From positions 186,001-250,000 of the forward strand of contig JAOAUC010000055.1 of NCBI GenBank assembly GCA_030157785.1: DNA of 64,000 nt. The letters run 5' to 3'. A program made the translations under genes and the position numbers. Under the pieces are notes generated by a model. It ran no database searches. It had not been told where the DNA came from and saw only the letters and a list, made by a program, of their open reading frames with translations. Of the stretch, positions 14,596 to 23,214 are shown piece after piece (the stretch's first letter is position 1; each line of letters starts with the position of its first letter). The stretch comes from Zoogloea oleivorans. GTDB taxonomy: Bacteria > Pseudomonadota > Gammaproteobacteria > Burkholderiales > Rhodocyclaceae.

Positions 14596-16599
14596 CTACC
14601 CAATCGTCCCCGGCTTATTCCCCAGCATCGCCCTTAAATTCGCAATCCGCGCCTTCGCGTCTTCCTTCGTCACCGGCTCAGCGGATTTGCGGTCGTTGCG
14701 TTTGATGCCGTCTTCGCCCATTTCATCAATGAAGCGCGAGGGGTCGCAGGTGCGCACGTCGCGGCCGGATTTGCGGCGGTCGCAGTAGCTGATGGTCAGG
14801 CTGCGCTGGGCGCGGGTGATACCCACGTACATGAGGCGGCGTTCTTCTTCGAGCGTGCCTTCGTCGATGGCGGACTGGTGGGGCAGCAGGCCTTCTTCGA
14901 CGCCGACCAGAAAGACGTGCTTGAACTCGAGGCCCTTGGAGGCGTGCAGGGTGGCCAGCTGCACCTGGTCGAGTTCTTCGTCGTCCTTGTCGAGCATGGT
15001 GATGAGGCTGATGGTCTGGATCATGTCCATCAGGGTCTTGCCGTCGTCCTCGCCCTTGCGGCCGAGCCAGCCGGTAAAGTCGCCGACGTTGCTCCACTTG
15101 GTTTCGGCTTCGCGCGGTTCGCAGCTTTCGTACAGCCAGGCTTCGTAGTTGATGGCCTTGAGCATGTCGTTGATGACCTGCCCGGCGGGCTCGCGCGGGG
15201 CGCGGTGGGCCATGCGGTTGATGAAGTGGCAAAACTCGCGCACGGTGTCGAGCTGGCGGGCATTCACGTGCTGGGCCGCGCCTTCCTCGAAGGCCGCGGC
15301 AAACAAGCTGAGCTTGCGGTTGGAGGCGTAGTTGCCCAGGGCCTCGATGGCGGCCGGCCCGATGCCCCGCCGCGGGATGGTGATCGAGCGGATGAAGGAC
15401 AAATCGTCGTCCTCGTTGGCGATCAGGCGCAGGTAGGAGCACAGATCCTTGATCTCGGCGTTCTCGAAGAAACTGCGCCCGCCGGAGATGGCGTAGGGGA
15501 TCTTGTGGTTGCGCAGTTGCTGCTCGAACAAGCGCGCCTGGTGGTTGCCGCGGTAGAGGATCGCGTAATCCTTGAAGTGGGTGCGGTGCTCGAACTTATG
15601 GGCGGAGAGCTTCATCACCACCGATTCGGCTTCGTGCTCGGGCGTCTGGCAGGCCACCACGCTCACCGGCTCGCCGGCGCCGTGCTCGGACCACAGTTTT
15701 TTCTCGAAGAGCTTTTCGTTGTTGGCGATGACCGTGTTGGCGGCGTTGAGGATGCGCGTGGTGGAGCGGTAGTTCTGCTCCAGCTTGATGACCCGCAGGC
15801 TGGGGAAATCCACCGGCAGCTGGCGCAGGTTTTCCACGTCGGCGCCGCGCCAGGCGTAGATCGCCTGGTCGTCGTCGCCCACCGCGGTAAAGGCGCCGCG
15901 CACGCCGGTGAGCAGCTTGAGCAGGCGGTACTGGGCGCGGTTGGTGTCCTGGTATTCATCCACCAGCAGGTAGCGCAGCTTGTTCTGCCAGCGCTCGCGC
16001 ACTTCGGGGTGCTCGTCGAAGATCTTTACCGGCAGGCGGATCAGGTCGTCGAAGTCCACGCCCTGGTAGGCGCGCAGGGTCTTGTCGTATTCCTGGTAGA
16101 GCAGTGCGGCCGAGGAGGCGACTTCATCATTGGCCAGCTGGGCGGCTTCGTTGGGCTCGATGAGGGCGTTCTTCCAGCTGGAGATCTGCCACTGGATGGC
16201 CTTGGCGCGGTTCTTGTCGGTGCTGCCGATCATCTCGGAGATGATCTGCGTGGTGTCGGTGGAATCGAGGATGGAGAACTGCGGCTTGAGGCCGAGCAGT
16301 TGCGCTTCCTGCCGCACGATGCGCACGCCGAGGGCGTGAAAGGTGCACACCACCAGCCCCTTGGTGGCGCGGCCGCCCATCAGCTTGTTGATCCGCTCCA
16401 CCATTTCCTTCGCCGCCTTGTTGGTGAAGGTGATCGCCGCAATGTTGGCCGGGTTGAAGCCGCATTCGGTGATCAGGTAGGCGATCTTCTGGGTGATCAC
16501 CCGCGTCTTGCCACTGCCGGCTCCGGCCAGCACCAGGCTGGGGCCGTCCAGGTAATGGATGGCTTCACGTTGCGGGGCATTGAGCAGGAGGGCGGACAT
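14596..16599 (-). CDS. rep: ATP-dependent DNA helicase Rep (UvrD/Rep family)
   Basis: A 667-residue superfamily 1 helicase moving 3'-5' on single-stranded DNA and helping replication forks pass protein blocks. Walker A AGAGSGKT lies at about 25-32, motif Ia AITFTNKAAKEM follows, Walker B is LLVDEYQDTN, motif III is VGDDDQAIYAWRGA, motif IV LEQNYRST and motif VI VGITRAQ. Length and the start LNAPQREAIHYLDGP match Rep rather than UvrD, which is longer. The ATG at 16599 is preferred over an in-frame codon at 16662 that would translate part of palindrome copy 3. It converges on the RT gene end with 20 bp between stop codons. Confidence 0.95.
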   Translation of the reverse strand: MSALLLNAPQREAIHYLDGPSLVLAGAGSGKTRVITQKIAYLITECGFNPANIAAITFTNKAAKEMVERINKLMGGRATKGLVVCTFHALGVRIVRQEAQLLGLKPQFSILDSTDTTQIISEMIGSTDKNRAKAIQWQISSWKNALIEPNEAAQLANDEVASSAALLYQEYDKTLRAYQGVDFDDLIRLPVKIFDEHPEVRERWQNKLRYLLVDEYQDTNRAQYRLLKLLTGVRGAFTAVGDDDQAIYAWRGADVENLRQLPVDFPSLRVIKLEQNYRSTTRILNAANTVIANNEKLFEKKLWSEHGAGEPVSVVACQTPEHEAESVVMKLSAHKFEHRTHFKDYAILYRGNHQARLFEQQLRNHKIPYAISGGRSFFENAEIKDLCSYLRLIANEDDDLSFIRSITIPRRGIGPAAIEALGNYASNRKLSLFAAAFEEGAAQHVNARQLDTVREFCHFINRMAHRAPREPAGQVINDMLKAINYEAWLYESCEPREAETKWSNVGDFTGWLGRKGEDDGKTLMDMIQTISLITMLDKDDEELDQVQLATLHASKGLEFKHVFLVGVEEGLLPHQSAIDEGTLEEERRLMYVGITRAQRSLTISYCDRRKSGRDVRTCDPSRFIDEMGEDGIKRNDRKSAEPVTKEDAKARIANLRAMLGNKPGTIG

Positions 16600-16645
16600 G
16601 GGGGGTGTACATCGGGTGAAGCGGGGAGCGCATTCTACCCCTCCA

Positions 16646-16714
16646 TGTAGGGGCGAATTCATTCGCCCTCAGTCGGTTGATCGAAGTCCGCGGGCGAATG
16701 AATTCGCCCCTACA
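16646..16714. repeat. Palindromic intergenic repeat, copy 3 (variant core)
   Basis: Left arm 16646-16668 and right arm 16692-16714 are perfect 23-bp inverted copies separated by 23 nt. Compared with copies 1 and 2, the core hairpin GGGCGAC-TTCA-GTCGCCC has become GGGCGAA-TTCA-TTCGCCC: the C:G pair next to the loop is replaced by an A:T pair on both sides of every hairpin. Copy 3 lacks the extra outer half-copies. It separates the divergent genes rep and thrB. Confidence 0.85.
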
Positions 16715-16734
16715 TGAGGTAAGCTCGACCCATC

Positions 16735-17682
16735 ATGTCCGTATTTACCCCCGTCACCGACGCCGATCTTGCTGATTGGCTGAAGAACTACGCCATCGGC
16801 CGCCTGGATGCCCTGCAGGGCATTTCCGCGGGTGTGCAGAACAGTAACTTCTTCGTTACCACCAGCCTTGGCCGCTATGTGCTCACGCTGTTCGAGACCA
16901 TGCCGCGGGCCGAGCTGCCTTTTTACCTTCACCTGATGGCCCATCTGGCGCGCCACGGCCTGCCTGTGCCGGCGCCTATCGCCAACCGGGACAACGAATA
17001 CCTGGGCACCCTGTCGGGCAAGCCGGCGGTGCTCGTCACGCGGCTGGCCGGCAAGTCCGACATGGCGCCGGACGTGGCGCGCTGCACGCGCATCGGGGCG
17101 ATGCTGGCCGGGCTGCATCTGGCCGGCCAGTCTTTCGGGCGCAAGCAGGCCAACCCGCGTGGTGCCGAGTGGCGGCAGAGTTGCGCGGCTCGCGTGCGCG
17201 CCCATCTGCCGGCTGATGAACAAACCGAACTCGATGCCGAGCTGGTCTTTCAAGCCGGCTTCGATCTGAATGCGCTGCCCCAGGGCGTGATCCACGCCGA
17301 TCTCTTCCGCGACAACGTGTTGTGGGACGGTGACTACGTGGGCGGCGTGATCGACTTCTATTTTGCCGGGCAGGATGCGCTGCTCTTTGACGTGGCGGTG
17401 ACGGTGAACGACTGGTGCGCCGATGCCGACGGTCAGCTCGACGCGGCGCGCACTGCAGCATTGCTGGGCAGCTACGCCGAATCGCGGCCCTTTACGCCGG
17501 CCGAGCACGCCGCGTGGCCGGCCATGCTGCGCGCGGCGGCACTGCGCTTCTGGCTGTCGCGTCTGGAGGATTTCCACCTGCCGCGCGCCGGTGAAATGGT
17601 GCTGGTGAAGGATCCGGGCGAGTACCGGCGCATTCTCCGGCTGCGTGCCGCGGCCGATGCCGCACTGGCGCTGCCGACGTGA
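16735..17682 (+). CDS. thrB: Homoserine kinase (ThrB, aminoglycoside-phosphotransferase fold)
   Basis: Phosphorylates homoserine to O-phosphohomoserine for threonine synthesis. The 315-residue protein belongs to the APH/choline-kinase-like ThrB type common in Pseudomonas and betaproteobacteria, not the GHMP type of enterobacteria. The start MSVFTPVTDADLADWL and QNSNFFVTTSLGRYVLTLFE are diagnostic. The catalytic loop is GVIHADLFRDNVLWDG, with the metal-binding Asp in VIDFYFAG. The start codon lies 21 nt after the right arm of the palindrome; GAGGT at 16716-16720 is a distant ribosome site. Confidence 0.94.
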   Translation: MSVFTPVTDADLADWLKNYAIGRLDALQGISAGVQNSNFFVTTSLGRYVLTLFETMPRAELPFYLHLMAHLARHGLPVPAPIANRDNEYLGTLSGKPAVLVTRLAGKSDMAPDVARCTRIGAMLAGLHLAGQSFGRKQANPRGAEWRQSCAARVRAHLPADEQTELDAELVFQAGFDLNALPQGVIHADLFRDNVLWDGDYVGGVIDFYFAGQDALLFDVAVTVNDWCADADGQLDAARTAALLGSYAESRPFTPAEHAAWPAMLRAAALRFWLSRLEDFHLPRAGEMVLVKDPGEYRRILRLRAAADAALALPT

Positions 17683-17791
17683 ATTTGCATGCATTCCCGA
17701 CACGCGGTTTGAACTTCATGACGGATTTGGGCTAGCATCGCGTCGCAGTGCAACATCCTGATTTTTCATCCCGTTTTCCATTCGTACAGCC

Positions 17792-18583
17792 ATGACCGAA
17801 CCGGCCTCCCCGGCAGCCCATCCCCACAACGCTGCTCGCCATCCGCACCCGCGCCACGTCTCGCCTGCCGAGAGCCTGGTGTGGCTGAAAGCAGGCTGGT
17901 CCTATTTCGTGCGCGATCCGGGCGTGTGGGTCGCCATCAGCGTGATCTTCATCGTCATGCTGTTCGTCCTCGGGCTGGTTCCGCTGCTGGGCTGGGCCGT
18001 CGTGCTGATCGGCTTTCCGATCATGGTGGCGGGCATGGTGCTGGGTTGCCACGCGCTGGCCGAGGGCAAGCCGCTGCGCATCGAGCACCTGTTCGCCGGG
18101 CTCAAGGTGCATGCCGGCAACCTGTCGCTGGTGGGCGTGTTCTATCTGCTGGGCGGGCTGATTGCCGGTTTCGTGTCGGTGGTGGTGGGTGGCGGTGCTT
18201 TGATCACCGGTTACATCCTCGGCGCCCTGGCCGGGCTTGGCATGGGTCTGGTGAGTGGTGTGGTGCTGGGCAGCGTGGTGTTCTCGGTGCTGTGGGTGCT
18301 GCTCATCACCGCCCTGTGGTTTGCCGCGCCGCTGGTGGTGCTGCGCGACACCCCGCCGCTGGACGCGATGAAGATGTCCCTGTCGGCCTGCTTCCACAAC
18401 ATCGGCGCCTTCATCGTGCTGGGCGTGCTCATCTACGTGCTCATCTGGGTGGCGATGATTCCCGCCGGGTTGGGCGTGCTGGTGCTCATCCCGGTGCTGG
18501 CCGGCACGCTCTACGCGTCCTATCAGGACATCTTCGGCGACGCTCCGGTGCTGCCGCCGGCCGTCATCGACGCAGCGGAATAA
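17792..18583 (+). CDS. BPSS1780-family membrane protein (first of a tandem pair)
   Basis: A 263-residue inner-membrane protein. A Pro/His-rich hydrophilic N-terminus (1-26) is followed by VSPAESLVWLKAGWSYFVRD and about six hydrophobic helices, including a Gly/Val-rich stretch at 120-165. The pattern of a helical core with a conserved amphipathic HLFAGLK segment after TM2 matches the BPSS1780/DUF2189-like group of betaproteobacterial membrane proteins. Biochemical function is unknown. A paralogue starts 4 nt after its stop, so the two are translated together. Confidence 0.75.
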   Translation: MTEPASPAAHPHNAARHPHPRHVSPAESLVWLKAGWSYFVRDPGVWVAISVIFIVMLFVLGLVPLLGWAVVLIGFPIMVAGMVLGCHALAEGKPLRIEHLFAGLKVHAGNLSLVGVFYLLGGLIAGFVSVVVGGGALITGYILGALAGLGMGLVSGVVLGSVVFSVLWVLLITALWFAAPLVVLRDTPPLDAMKMSLSACFHNIGAFIVLGVLIYVLIWVAMIPAGLGVLVLIPVLAGTLYASYQDIFGDAPVLPPAVIDAAE

Positions 18584-18587
18584 ACGG

Positions 18588-19355
18588 ATGCAGGCGCGCA
18601 CTTTGCCAGCCCCCCGCGGCTGGATGTGGATCCTCGACGGTTTTGCGCTGTGGAAGCGCAACCCGGCTCTGATCACCTTTCTCGTCTTCGGCTACTGGTT
18701 CTGCCTGCTGGTGATTGCGGCGGTGCCCTTCATCGGCCAGGTGCTCATGTCGCTGGCCATGCCGGCCTTGTCGCTGGGCATCTTCAATGGCTGCAAGGCC
18801 GTGGCCGAGAAGCGCAAGGCGGGGCCGGAAATCCTCATCTCGGGCTTCAAGCAGAACCTGCCCGAGCAGGTGAAGATCGGCGGCATCTACCTGATCGGCA
18901 CCCTGATCGTGCTGGGCCTCACGGCGCTGGCCGACGGCGGCATTCTGGCCGAACTGATGCTCGGCAAGCGCAAGCTCGACGACGCTACCGCCGAAGATCC
19001 GGCGCTTACCTTGTCGCTGCTCATCGGCACGCTCGGCTCGACGCCGCTGATGATGGCCTACTGGTTTGCGCCGCTGCTGTGCGGCTGGGGCCGCATGTCG
19101 GCGCCCAAGGCCATGTTCTTCAGCTTCGTGGCGTGCTGGCGCAACTGGCGGGCCTTTCTGGCCTACGGTATGGGCCTGATGATTGCCGTGCTCATCCCGG
19201 GCCTGCTGATCAGCCTGCTCGGCCTGCTCTCGCCGATCCTCAGCACCCTGCCGGCGATTGCCCTGCCGCTGATCTTCATTCCGGTAGTGTTTGCCAGCTT
19301 CTACGCCAACGCCTGCGACGTGTTCGACCACATCGGGCCCGATGACGCAGCCTGA
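18588..19355 (+). CDS. BPSS1780-family membrane protein (second of a tandem pair)
   Basis: A 255-residue multi-pass membrane protein paralogous to the preceding one: WILDGFALWKRNPALITFLV aligns with the first protein's WLKAGWSYFVRDPGVW, and both have the ILISGFKQN/HLFAGLKVH loop and a C-terminal hydrophobic block ending in a short acidic tail. A signal peptide is not evident; the first helix serves as anchor. Its last 14 bases overlap the start of nadD, so transcription continues into the nadD-rsfS-rlmH-maf-rng block. Function unknown. Confidence 0.75.
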   Translation: MQARTLPAPRGWMWILDGFALWKRNPALITFLVFGYWFCLLVIAAVPFIGQVLMSLAMPALSLGIFNGCKAVAEKRKAGPEILISGFKQNLPEQVKIGGIYLIGTLIVLGLTALADGGILAELMLGKRKLDDATAEDPALTLSLLIGTLGSTPLMMAYWFAPLLCGWGRMSAPKAMFFSFVACWRNWRAFLAYGMGLMIAVLIPGLLISLLGLLSPILSTLPAIALPLIFIPVVFASFYANACDVFDHIGPDDAA

Positions 19356-19995
19356 GCACGCGCTGGGGCTGTTTGGCGGCACCTTCGACCCGATCCATTA
19401 CGGCCACCTGCGTCTGGCCGAAACCGCGCGTGAAGCCCTCGGCCTCGAGCGGGTGCGCTTCGTGCCCGCCGGGCGCCCGCCGCACCGGGGCACGCCGGGC
19501 GCCAGCGGCACTGACCGCCTCGCCATGGCGCGCCTGGCCACCGCCGACAATCCCGCTTTCGACGTGGACCCGGCCGAGGTGGAAGCCGCCCAGGCCAGCT
19601 TTACCATTCTGACCCTCGAACGCCTGCGCCTTGCCCTCGGGCCGACACGCCCGCTGGTGCTGCTGCTCGGCGTCGATGCCTTTCTCGGCCTGCCCGGCTG
19701 GAAGCGCTGGACCGAGTTGTTCGACTTTGCCCACATCGCCGTGGCCAACCGGCCGGGCTACAGCCTCGACGCGGCGCAGATGCCCGATGCGCTGGCAGCC
19801 CTCGTCAAACAGCGCCAGGCCACCCCGGAAGCCCTCGAAACCCGCCCCCACGGCGCCCTGGTGCAGTTCGCCATGACGCCCCTGGCCATCTCGGCCACCG
19901 ACATCCGTACCCAACACAGCGCCGGCCACAGCTTGCGATATTTGCTCCCCCCGCCGGTTCTTGACTATATTTCCCGGCATCAACTCTATATTTGA
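19342..19995 (+). CDS. nadD: Nicotinate-nucleotide adenylyltransferase
   Basis: Adenylates nicotinate mononucleotide to deamido-NAD in NAD biosynthesis. It has 217 residues. The nucleotidyltransferase motif GLFGGTFDPIHYGHLR sits at about 10-25, FVPAGRPPHR follows, LLGVDAFLGLPGWKRW is the conserved core, and ISATDIR near the C-terminus is the second signature (ISxTxIR). The ATG at 19342 was chosen because it precedes the family start and overlaps the previous gene by 14 nt. In-frame upstream sequence lies within the membrane-protein gene. Confidence 0.96.
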   Translation: MTQPEHALGLFGGTFDPIHYGHLRLAETAREALGLERVRFVPAGRPPHRGTPGASGTDRLAMARLATADNPAFDVDPAEVEAAQASFTILTLERLRLALGPTRPLVLLLGVDAFLGLPGWKRWTELFDFAHIAVANRPGYSLDAAQMPDALAALVKQRQATPEALETRPHGALVQFAMTPLAISATDIRTQHSAGHSLRYLLPPPVLDYISRHQLYI

Positions 19996-19999
19996 ATCA

Positions 20000-20368
20000 A
20001 TGAACATCACCGAATACGAAAAGCTCGTCGTCTCCGCCCTGGAAGACATCAAGGCCAAGGACATCCTGGTCATCGACACCTCGCGTCTCACCTCGCTCTT
20101 CGAACGGGCCGTCATTGCCACCGGCGACTCCAACCGCCAGACCCGCGCGCTGGCCCGCCACGTGGCCGACAAGGCCCGCGAAGCCGGTCAGGAAGTGCTC
20201 AGCATCGAAGGCGAAGGTACCGGCGAATGGGTGCTGCTCGACCTCGGCGACATCGTCGTGCACCTGATGCAGCCGGCCGTGCGCAGCTACTACAACCTCG
20301 AAGAACTGTGGGCTGCCTCGTCGGCCCGTCCGCTTCGCCCCGGCAACGCCGCCGCGCACGCCGCCTGA
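20000..20368 (+). CDS. rsfS: Ribosomal silencing factor RsfS
   Basis: Binds uL14 on the 50S subunit and blocks subunit joining when nutrients fall. It has 122 residues. The conserved core is present: [51 protein letters not shown] and the terminal [10 protein letters not shown]. It starts 5 nt after nadD, the standard order. The final ~17 residues ([16 protein letters not shown]) are an Ala-rich extension beyond the usual domain. Confidence 0.96.
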   Translation: MNITEYEKLVVSALEDIKAKDILVIDTSRLTSLFERAVIATGDSNRQTRALARHVADKAREAGQEVLSIEGEGTGEWVLLDLGDIVVHLMQPAVRSYYNLEELWAASSARPLRPGNAAAHAA

Positions 20369-20411
20369 CCTTCTGCACCCGCGGCGGGCATCCGTCCGCC
20401 GCCCCTTCGCC

Positions 20412-20882
20412 ATGAAACTCCTCCTGGTAGCCGTCGGCACGCGCATGCCTGCGTGGGTCGACACCGGTTTCGACGACTTCGCCAAGCGCATGCCCCGCGA
20501 GCTGCCCCTGCAGCTCATCGAGGTGAAGGCCGAGCCACGCACCACCGGCAAGACCGTCGAAGCCATGATGGCGCTGGAAGCCGCGCGCATCGAGGCCGCC
20601 CTGCCGCCCCGCTGCCGCCGCCTGATCCTCGACGAACGGGGTGAAGACCTCACCACCAAGGCCCTCGCCAAGCGCATGGAGCGCTGGCAGGACACCGGCG
20701 ACGACGTGGCGCTGATCGTCGGCGGACCGGACGGACTCGATCCGGCCCTCAAGTCCACCGCTCACGAGACGATGAGACTATCCAGCCTGACCCTGCCCCA
20801 TGCCATGGTTCGCGTGATGCTCGCCGAAGCCATCTACCGGGCGTGGAGTCTGTCGAAGAATCACCCTTACCACCGGGAATGA
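20412..20882 (+). CDS. rlmH: 23S rRNA (pseudouridine1915-N3)-methyltransferase RlmH
   Basis: SPOUT-class enzyme methylating pseudouridine 1915 in helix 69 of 23S rRNA, acting on assembled 70S ribosomes. It has 156 residues, exactly the family size. Visible are the N-terminal [15 protein letters not shown], the knot region [17 protein letters not shown] with [11 protein letters not shown], and the C-terminal substrate motif [15 protein letters not shown]. It follows rsfS, as in many proteobacteria, with a 43-nt gap. Confidence 0.97.
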   Translation: MKLLLVAVGTRMPAWVDTGFDDFAKRMPRELPLQLIEVKAEPRTTGKTVEAMMALEAARIEAALPPRCRRLILDERGEDLTTKALAKRMERWQDTGDDVALIVGGPDGLDPALKSTAHETMRLSSLTLPHAMVRVMLAEAIYRAWSLSKNHPYHRE

Positions 20883-20883
20883 C

Positions 20884-21495
20884 ATGAGCCACGCCGCCAT
20901 CTACCTCGCCTCCAACAGCCCGCGCCGGCGCGAGTTGCTCAAGCAGATCCACGTCAGCTTCGAACCGCTGCTGTTCCGCGGGCCTTCGCGCGAGGATCAC
21001 GACATCGCCGAACACATCCTGCCCGGCGAGGACGCCGTGGCGTATGTGCGCCGGGTGGCTCTGGCCAAGGCCGAAGGCGGTATCAACCGCGTGCTCTGGC
21101 GCAGCCTGCCGCCGCGCCTGCTGCTGGCCGCCGACACCACGCTGGAAGTGGACGGCGAAATCATCGGCAAGCCCGACAACGACGAGCACGCGGTCTCCAT
21201 CCTGCGTGATCTGTCGGGCCGTACCCATCAGGTTCTTACTGCCGTGGTGGTCACCGACGGAACCCGTTACGAGCAACGCCTGTCCACCAGCCAGGTGCGC
21301 TTCCGACGCATGACCAACGATGAAATCCGCCATTACGTTGCCACCGGCGAAGCGGCCGACAAGGCCGGCGCCTACGGCATCCAGGGCCGGGCCGCAGTCT
21401 TCATCGAAGAGATCCGCGGCAGCTACACCGGCATCATGGGCCTGCCCCTGTTCGAGACGGCGGCCCTGCTGAAGGAATTCGGATATCCTCTGTGA
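20884..21495 (+). CDS. maf: Maf-family nucleoside triphosphate pyrophosphatase
   Basis: House-cleaning pyrophosphatase that hydrolyses dTTP/UTP-type or modified nucleotides. It has 203 residues. The N-terminal LASNSPRRRELLKQI and the catalytic LLAADTTLEVDGEIIGKP are intact, as is the C-terminal GAYGIQGRAAVFIEEIRGSY with GIMGLPLFE. The SPRR and GxYGIQG motifs suit the canonical dTTP/UTP pyrophosphatase (YhdE) subgroup, encoded next to rng. It starts at an ATG one base after the rlmH stop. Confidence 0.95.
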   Translation: MSHAAIYLASNSPRRRELLKQIHVSFEPLLFRGPSREDHDIAEHILPGEDAVAYVRRVALAKAEGGINRVLWRSLPPRLLLAADTTLEVDGEIIGKPDNDEHAVSILRDLSGRTHQVLTAVVVTDGTRYEQRLSTSQVRFRRMTNDEIRHYVATGEAADKAGAYGIQGRAAVFIEEIRGSYTGIMGLPLFETAALLKEFGYPL

Positions 21496-21572
21496 CAGTC
21501 AGAGGGGATCGCTGATGGACTGACTGCAGCTGGCAGGCGGGTCATCACCCATCTCCGTTTGCCGCCTCCGCC

Positions 21573-23027
21573 ATGTCCGAAGAATATCTGATCAATTTCA
21601 CCCCGCAGGAAACCCGCGTCGCCCTCATGCAGCAGGGCGTCGTCCAGGAGGTGCATGTCGAACGCACCGCCAGCCGGGGCATCGTCGGCAACATCTACCT
21701 GGGCAAGGTCGTACGCGTACTGCCGGGCATGCAGTCCGCCTTCATGGACGTGGGTCTCGAGCGCACCGCCTTCCTGCACGTGGCCGACATCTGGTCCGAC
21801 CGCCACGCCGGCGACCCCGTGCGGCCCATCGAGCGCATCCTGTCCGAGGGTCAGAACCTCATGGTGCAGGTGCTTAAAGACCCCCTCGGCACCAAGGGCG
21901 CGCGCCTGTCCACGCAGATCTCCATCGCCGGCCGGATGCTCGTTTACCTGCCCCAGGACAAGCACATCGGCATCTCCCAGCGCATTGGCGACGAAGCAGG
22001 CCGCGAAGCCCTGCGCGAACGGGTCAGCCGCCTGCTGCCCAAGGACGAAACCGGTGGCTACATCGTCCGCACGATGGCCGAAAATGCCTCCGACGAAGAA
22101 CTCGCCGCCGACATCGCCTACCTGAAAAAGCTGTGGACCGAGATCAAGAACCGCACCGTCGGCGCCCGCCCGCCCTCGGTGCTGTACCAGGACCTCAACC
22201 TCGCCCAGCGGGTCATGCGCGATCTGGTCACCGAAGACACCACGCGCATCGTGGCCGACTCCCGCGAAAACTTCCAGAAGCTGTCAGCCTTCGCCACCGA
22301 ATACATGCCCCAGGTGGCGCCACTGCTCGATCACTACACCGGCGAGCGGCCGCTGTTCGACCTGCACGGCGTCGAGCCGGAAATCGAAAAGGCCCTGGCC
22401 CGGCGCGTCGATCTGAAATCCGGCGGCTACCTGATCATCGACCAGACCGAAGCAATGACCACCGTCGACGTGAACACCGGCGGCTTCGTCGGTGCCCGCA
22501 ACTTCGACGACACCATCTTCAAGACCAACCTCGAAGCGGCCCAGTCCATCGCCCGCCAGCTGCGCCTGCGCAACCTGGGCGGCATCATCATCGTGGACTT
22601 CATCGACATGGAAAGCGCCGAGCACCGCAGCGCCGTGCTCGAGGAGTTCCGCAAGGCCCTGTCCCGCGACCACACCAAGATGACGGTGAACGGCTTCACC
22701 ACCCTCGGCCTGGTGGAGATGACCCGCAAGCGCACCCGCGAATCCCTCGCCCACCTGCTGTGCGAGCCCTGTCCGACCTGCGGCGGGCGCGGCGAGGTGA
22801 AGACCGCCCGCACCGTGGCCTACGAGATCCTGCGCGAGCTGCTGCGTGAGGCGCGCCAGTTCAATGCCCGCGAATTTCGCGTGCTGGCCGCCCCCAACGT
22901 CATCGACCTGTTTCTCGAAGAGGAATCGCAGGCGCTTGGCATGCTTTCGGACTTCATCGAAAAGACCATCTCACTGCATCCGGAAGCCAGTTACGGGCAG
23001 GAACAGTTCGACATCGTGCTGCTCTGA
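21573..23027 (+). CDS. rng: Ribonuclease G
   Basis: Endoribonuclease related to the catalytic half of RNase E. It matures the 5' end of 16S rRNA and trims mRNAs. It has 484 residues. An S1 domain covers about 35-120 (GNIYLGKVVRVLPGMQSAFM), the DNase-I-like catalytic core has TVDVNTGGFVG and IIVDFIDM with the metal-binding Asp residues, and the zinc-link CPTCGGRG follows. There is no C-terminal scaffold of the RNase E type, so RNase G is the better call. It sits last in the conserved nadD-rsfS-rlmH-maf-rng block. Confidence 0.96.
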   Translation: MSEEYLINFTPQETRVALMQQGVVQEVHVERTASRGIVGNIYLGKVVRVLPGMQSAFMDVGLERTAFLHVADIWSDRHAGDPVRPIERILSEGQNLMVQVLKDPLGTKGARLSTQISIAGRMLVYLPQDKHIGISQRIGDEAGREALRERVSRLLPKDETGGYIVRTMAENASDEELAADIAYLKKLWTEIKNRTVGARPPSVLYQDLNLAQRVMRDLVTEDTTRIVADSRENFQKLSAFATEYMPQVAPLLDHYTGERPLFDLHGVEPEIEKALARRVDLKSGGYLIIDQTEAMTTVDVNTGGFVGARNFDDTIFKTNLEAAQSIARQLRLRNLGGIIIVDFIDMESAEHRSAVLEEFRKALSRDHTKMTVNGFTTLGLVEMTRKRTRESLAHLLCEPCPTCGGRGEVKTARTVAYEILRELLREARQFNAREFRVLAAPNVIDLFLEEESQALGMLSDFIEKTISLHPEASYGQEQFDIVLL

Positions 23028-23034
23028 GCGGCAG

Positions 23035-23063
23035 TTTTTGCCCCGTTTTTCGCGGGGCAAAAA
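23035..23063. terminator. Hairpin after rng
   Basis: TTTTTGCCCC (23035-23044) pairs with GGGGCAAAAA (23054-23063) around a 9-nt loop, 8 bp after the rng stop. It is symmetric, but a U-run follows the stem on neither strand (the T-run is within the stem), so termination efficiency is uncertain. Confidence 0.5.
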
Positions 23064-23214
23064 CGCCATACAGATAGTCGCACCAATGTAGTGCAAACCC
23101 AGTATTTACGCGGGTTTTGGCCGTTTTCCGCACCTCTTCGGTGCATTCAAATATTCAATCGCTGCACGATTGACGCTGCCATCCCTACGCCCGCAAAATC
23201 CGGCGCCTAGATCA

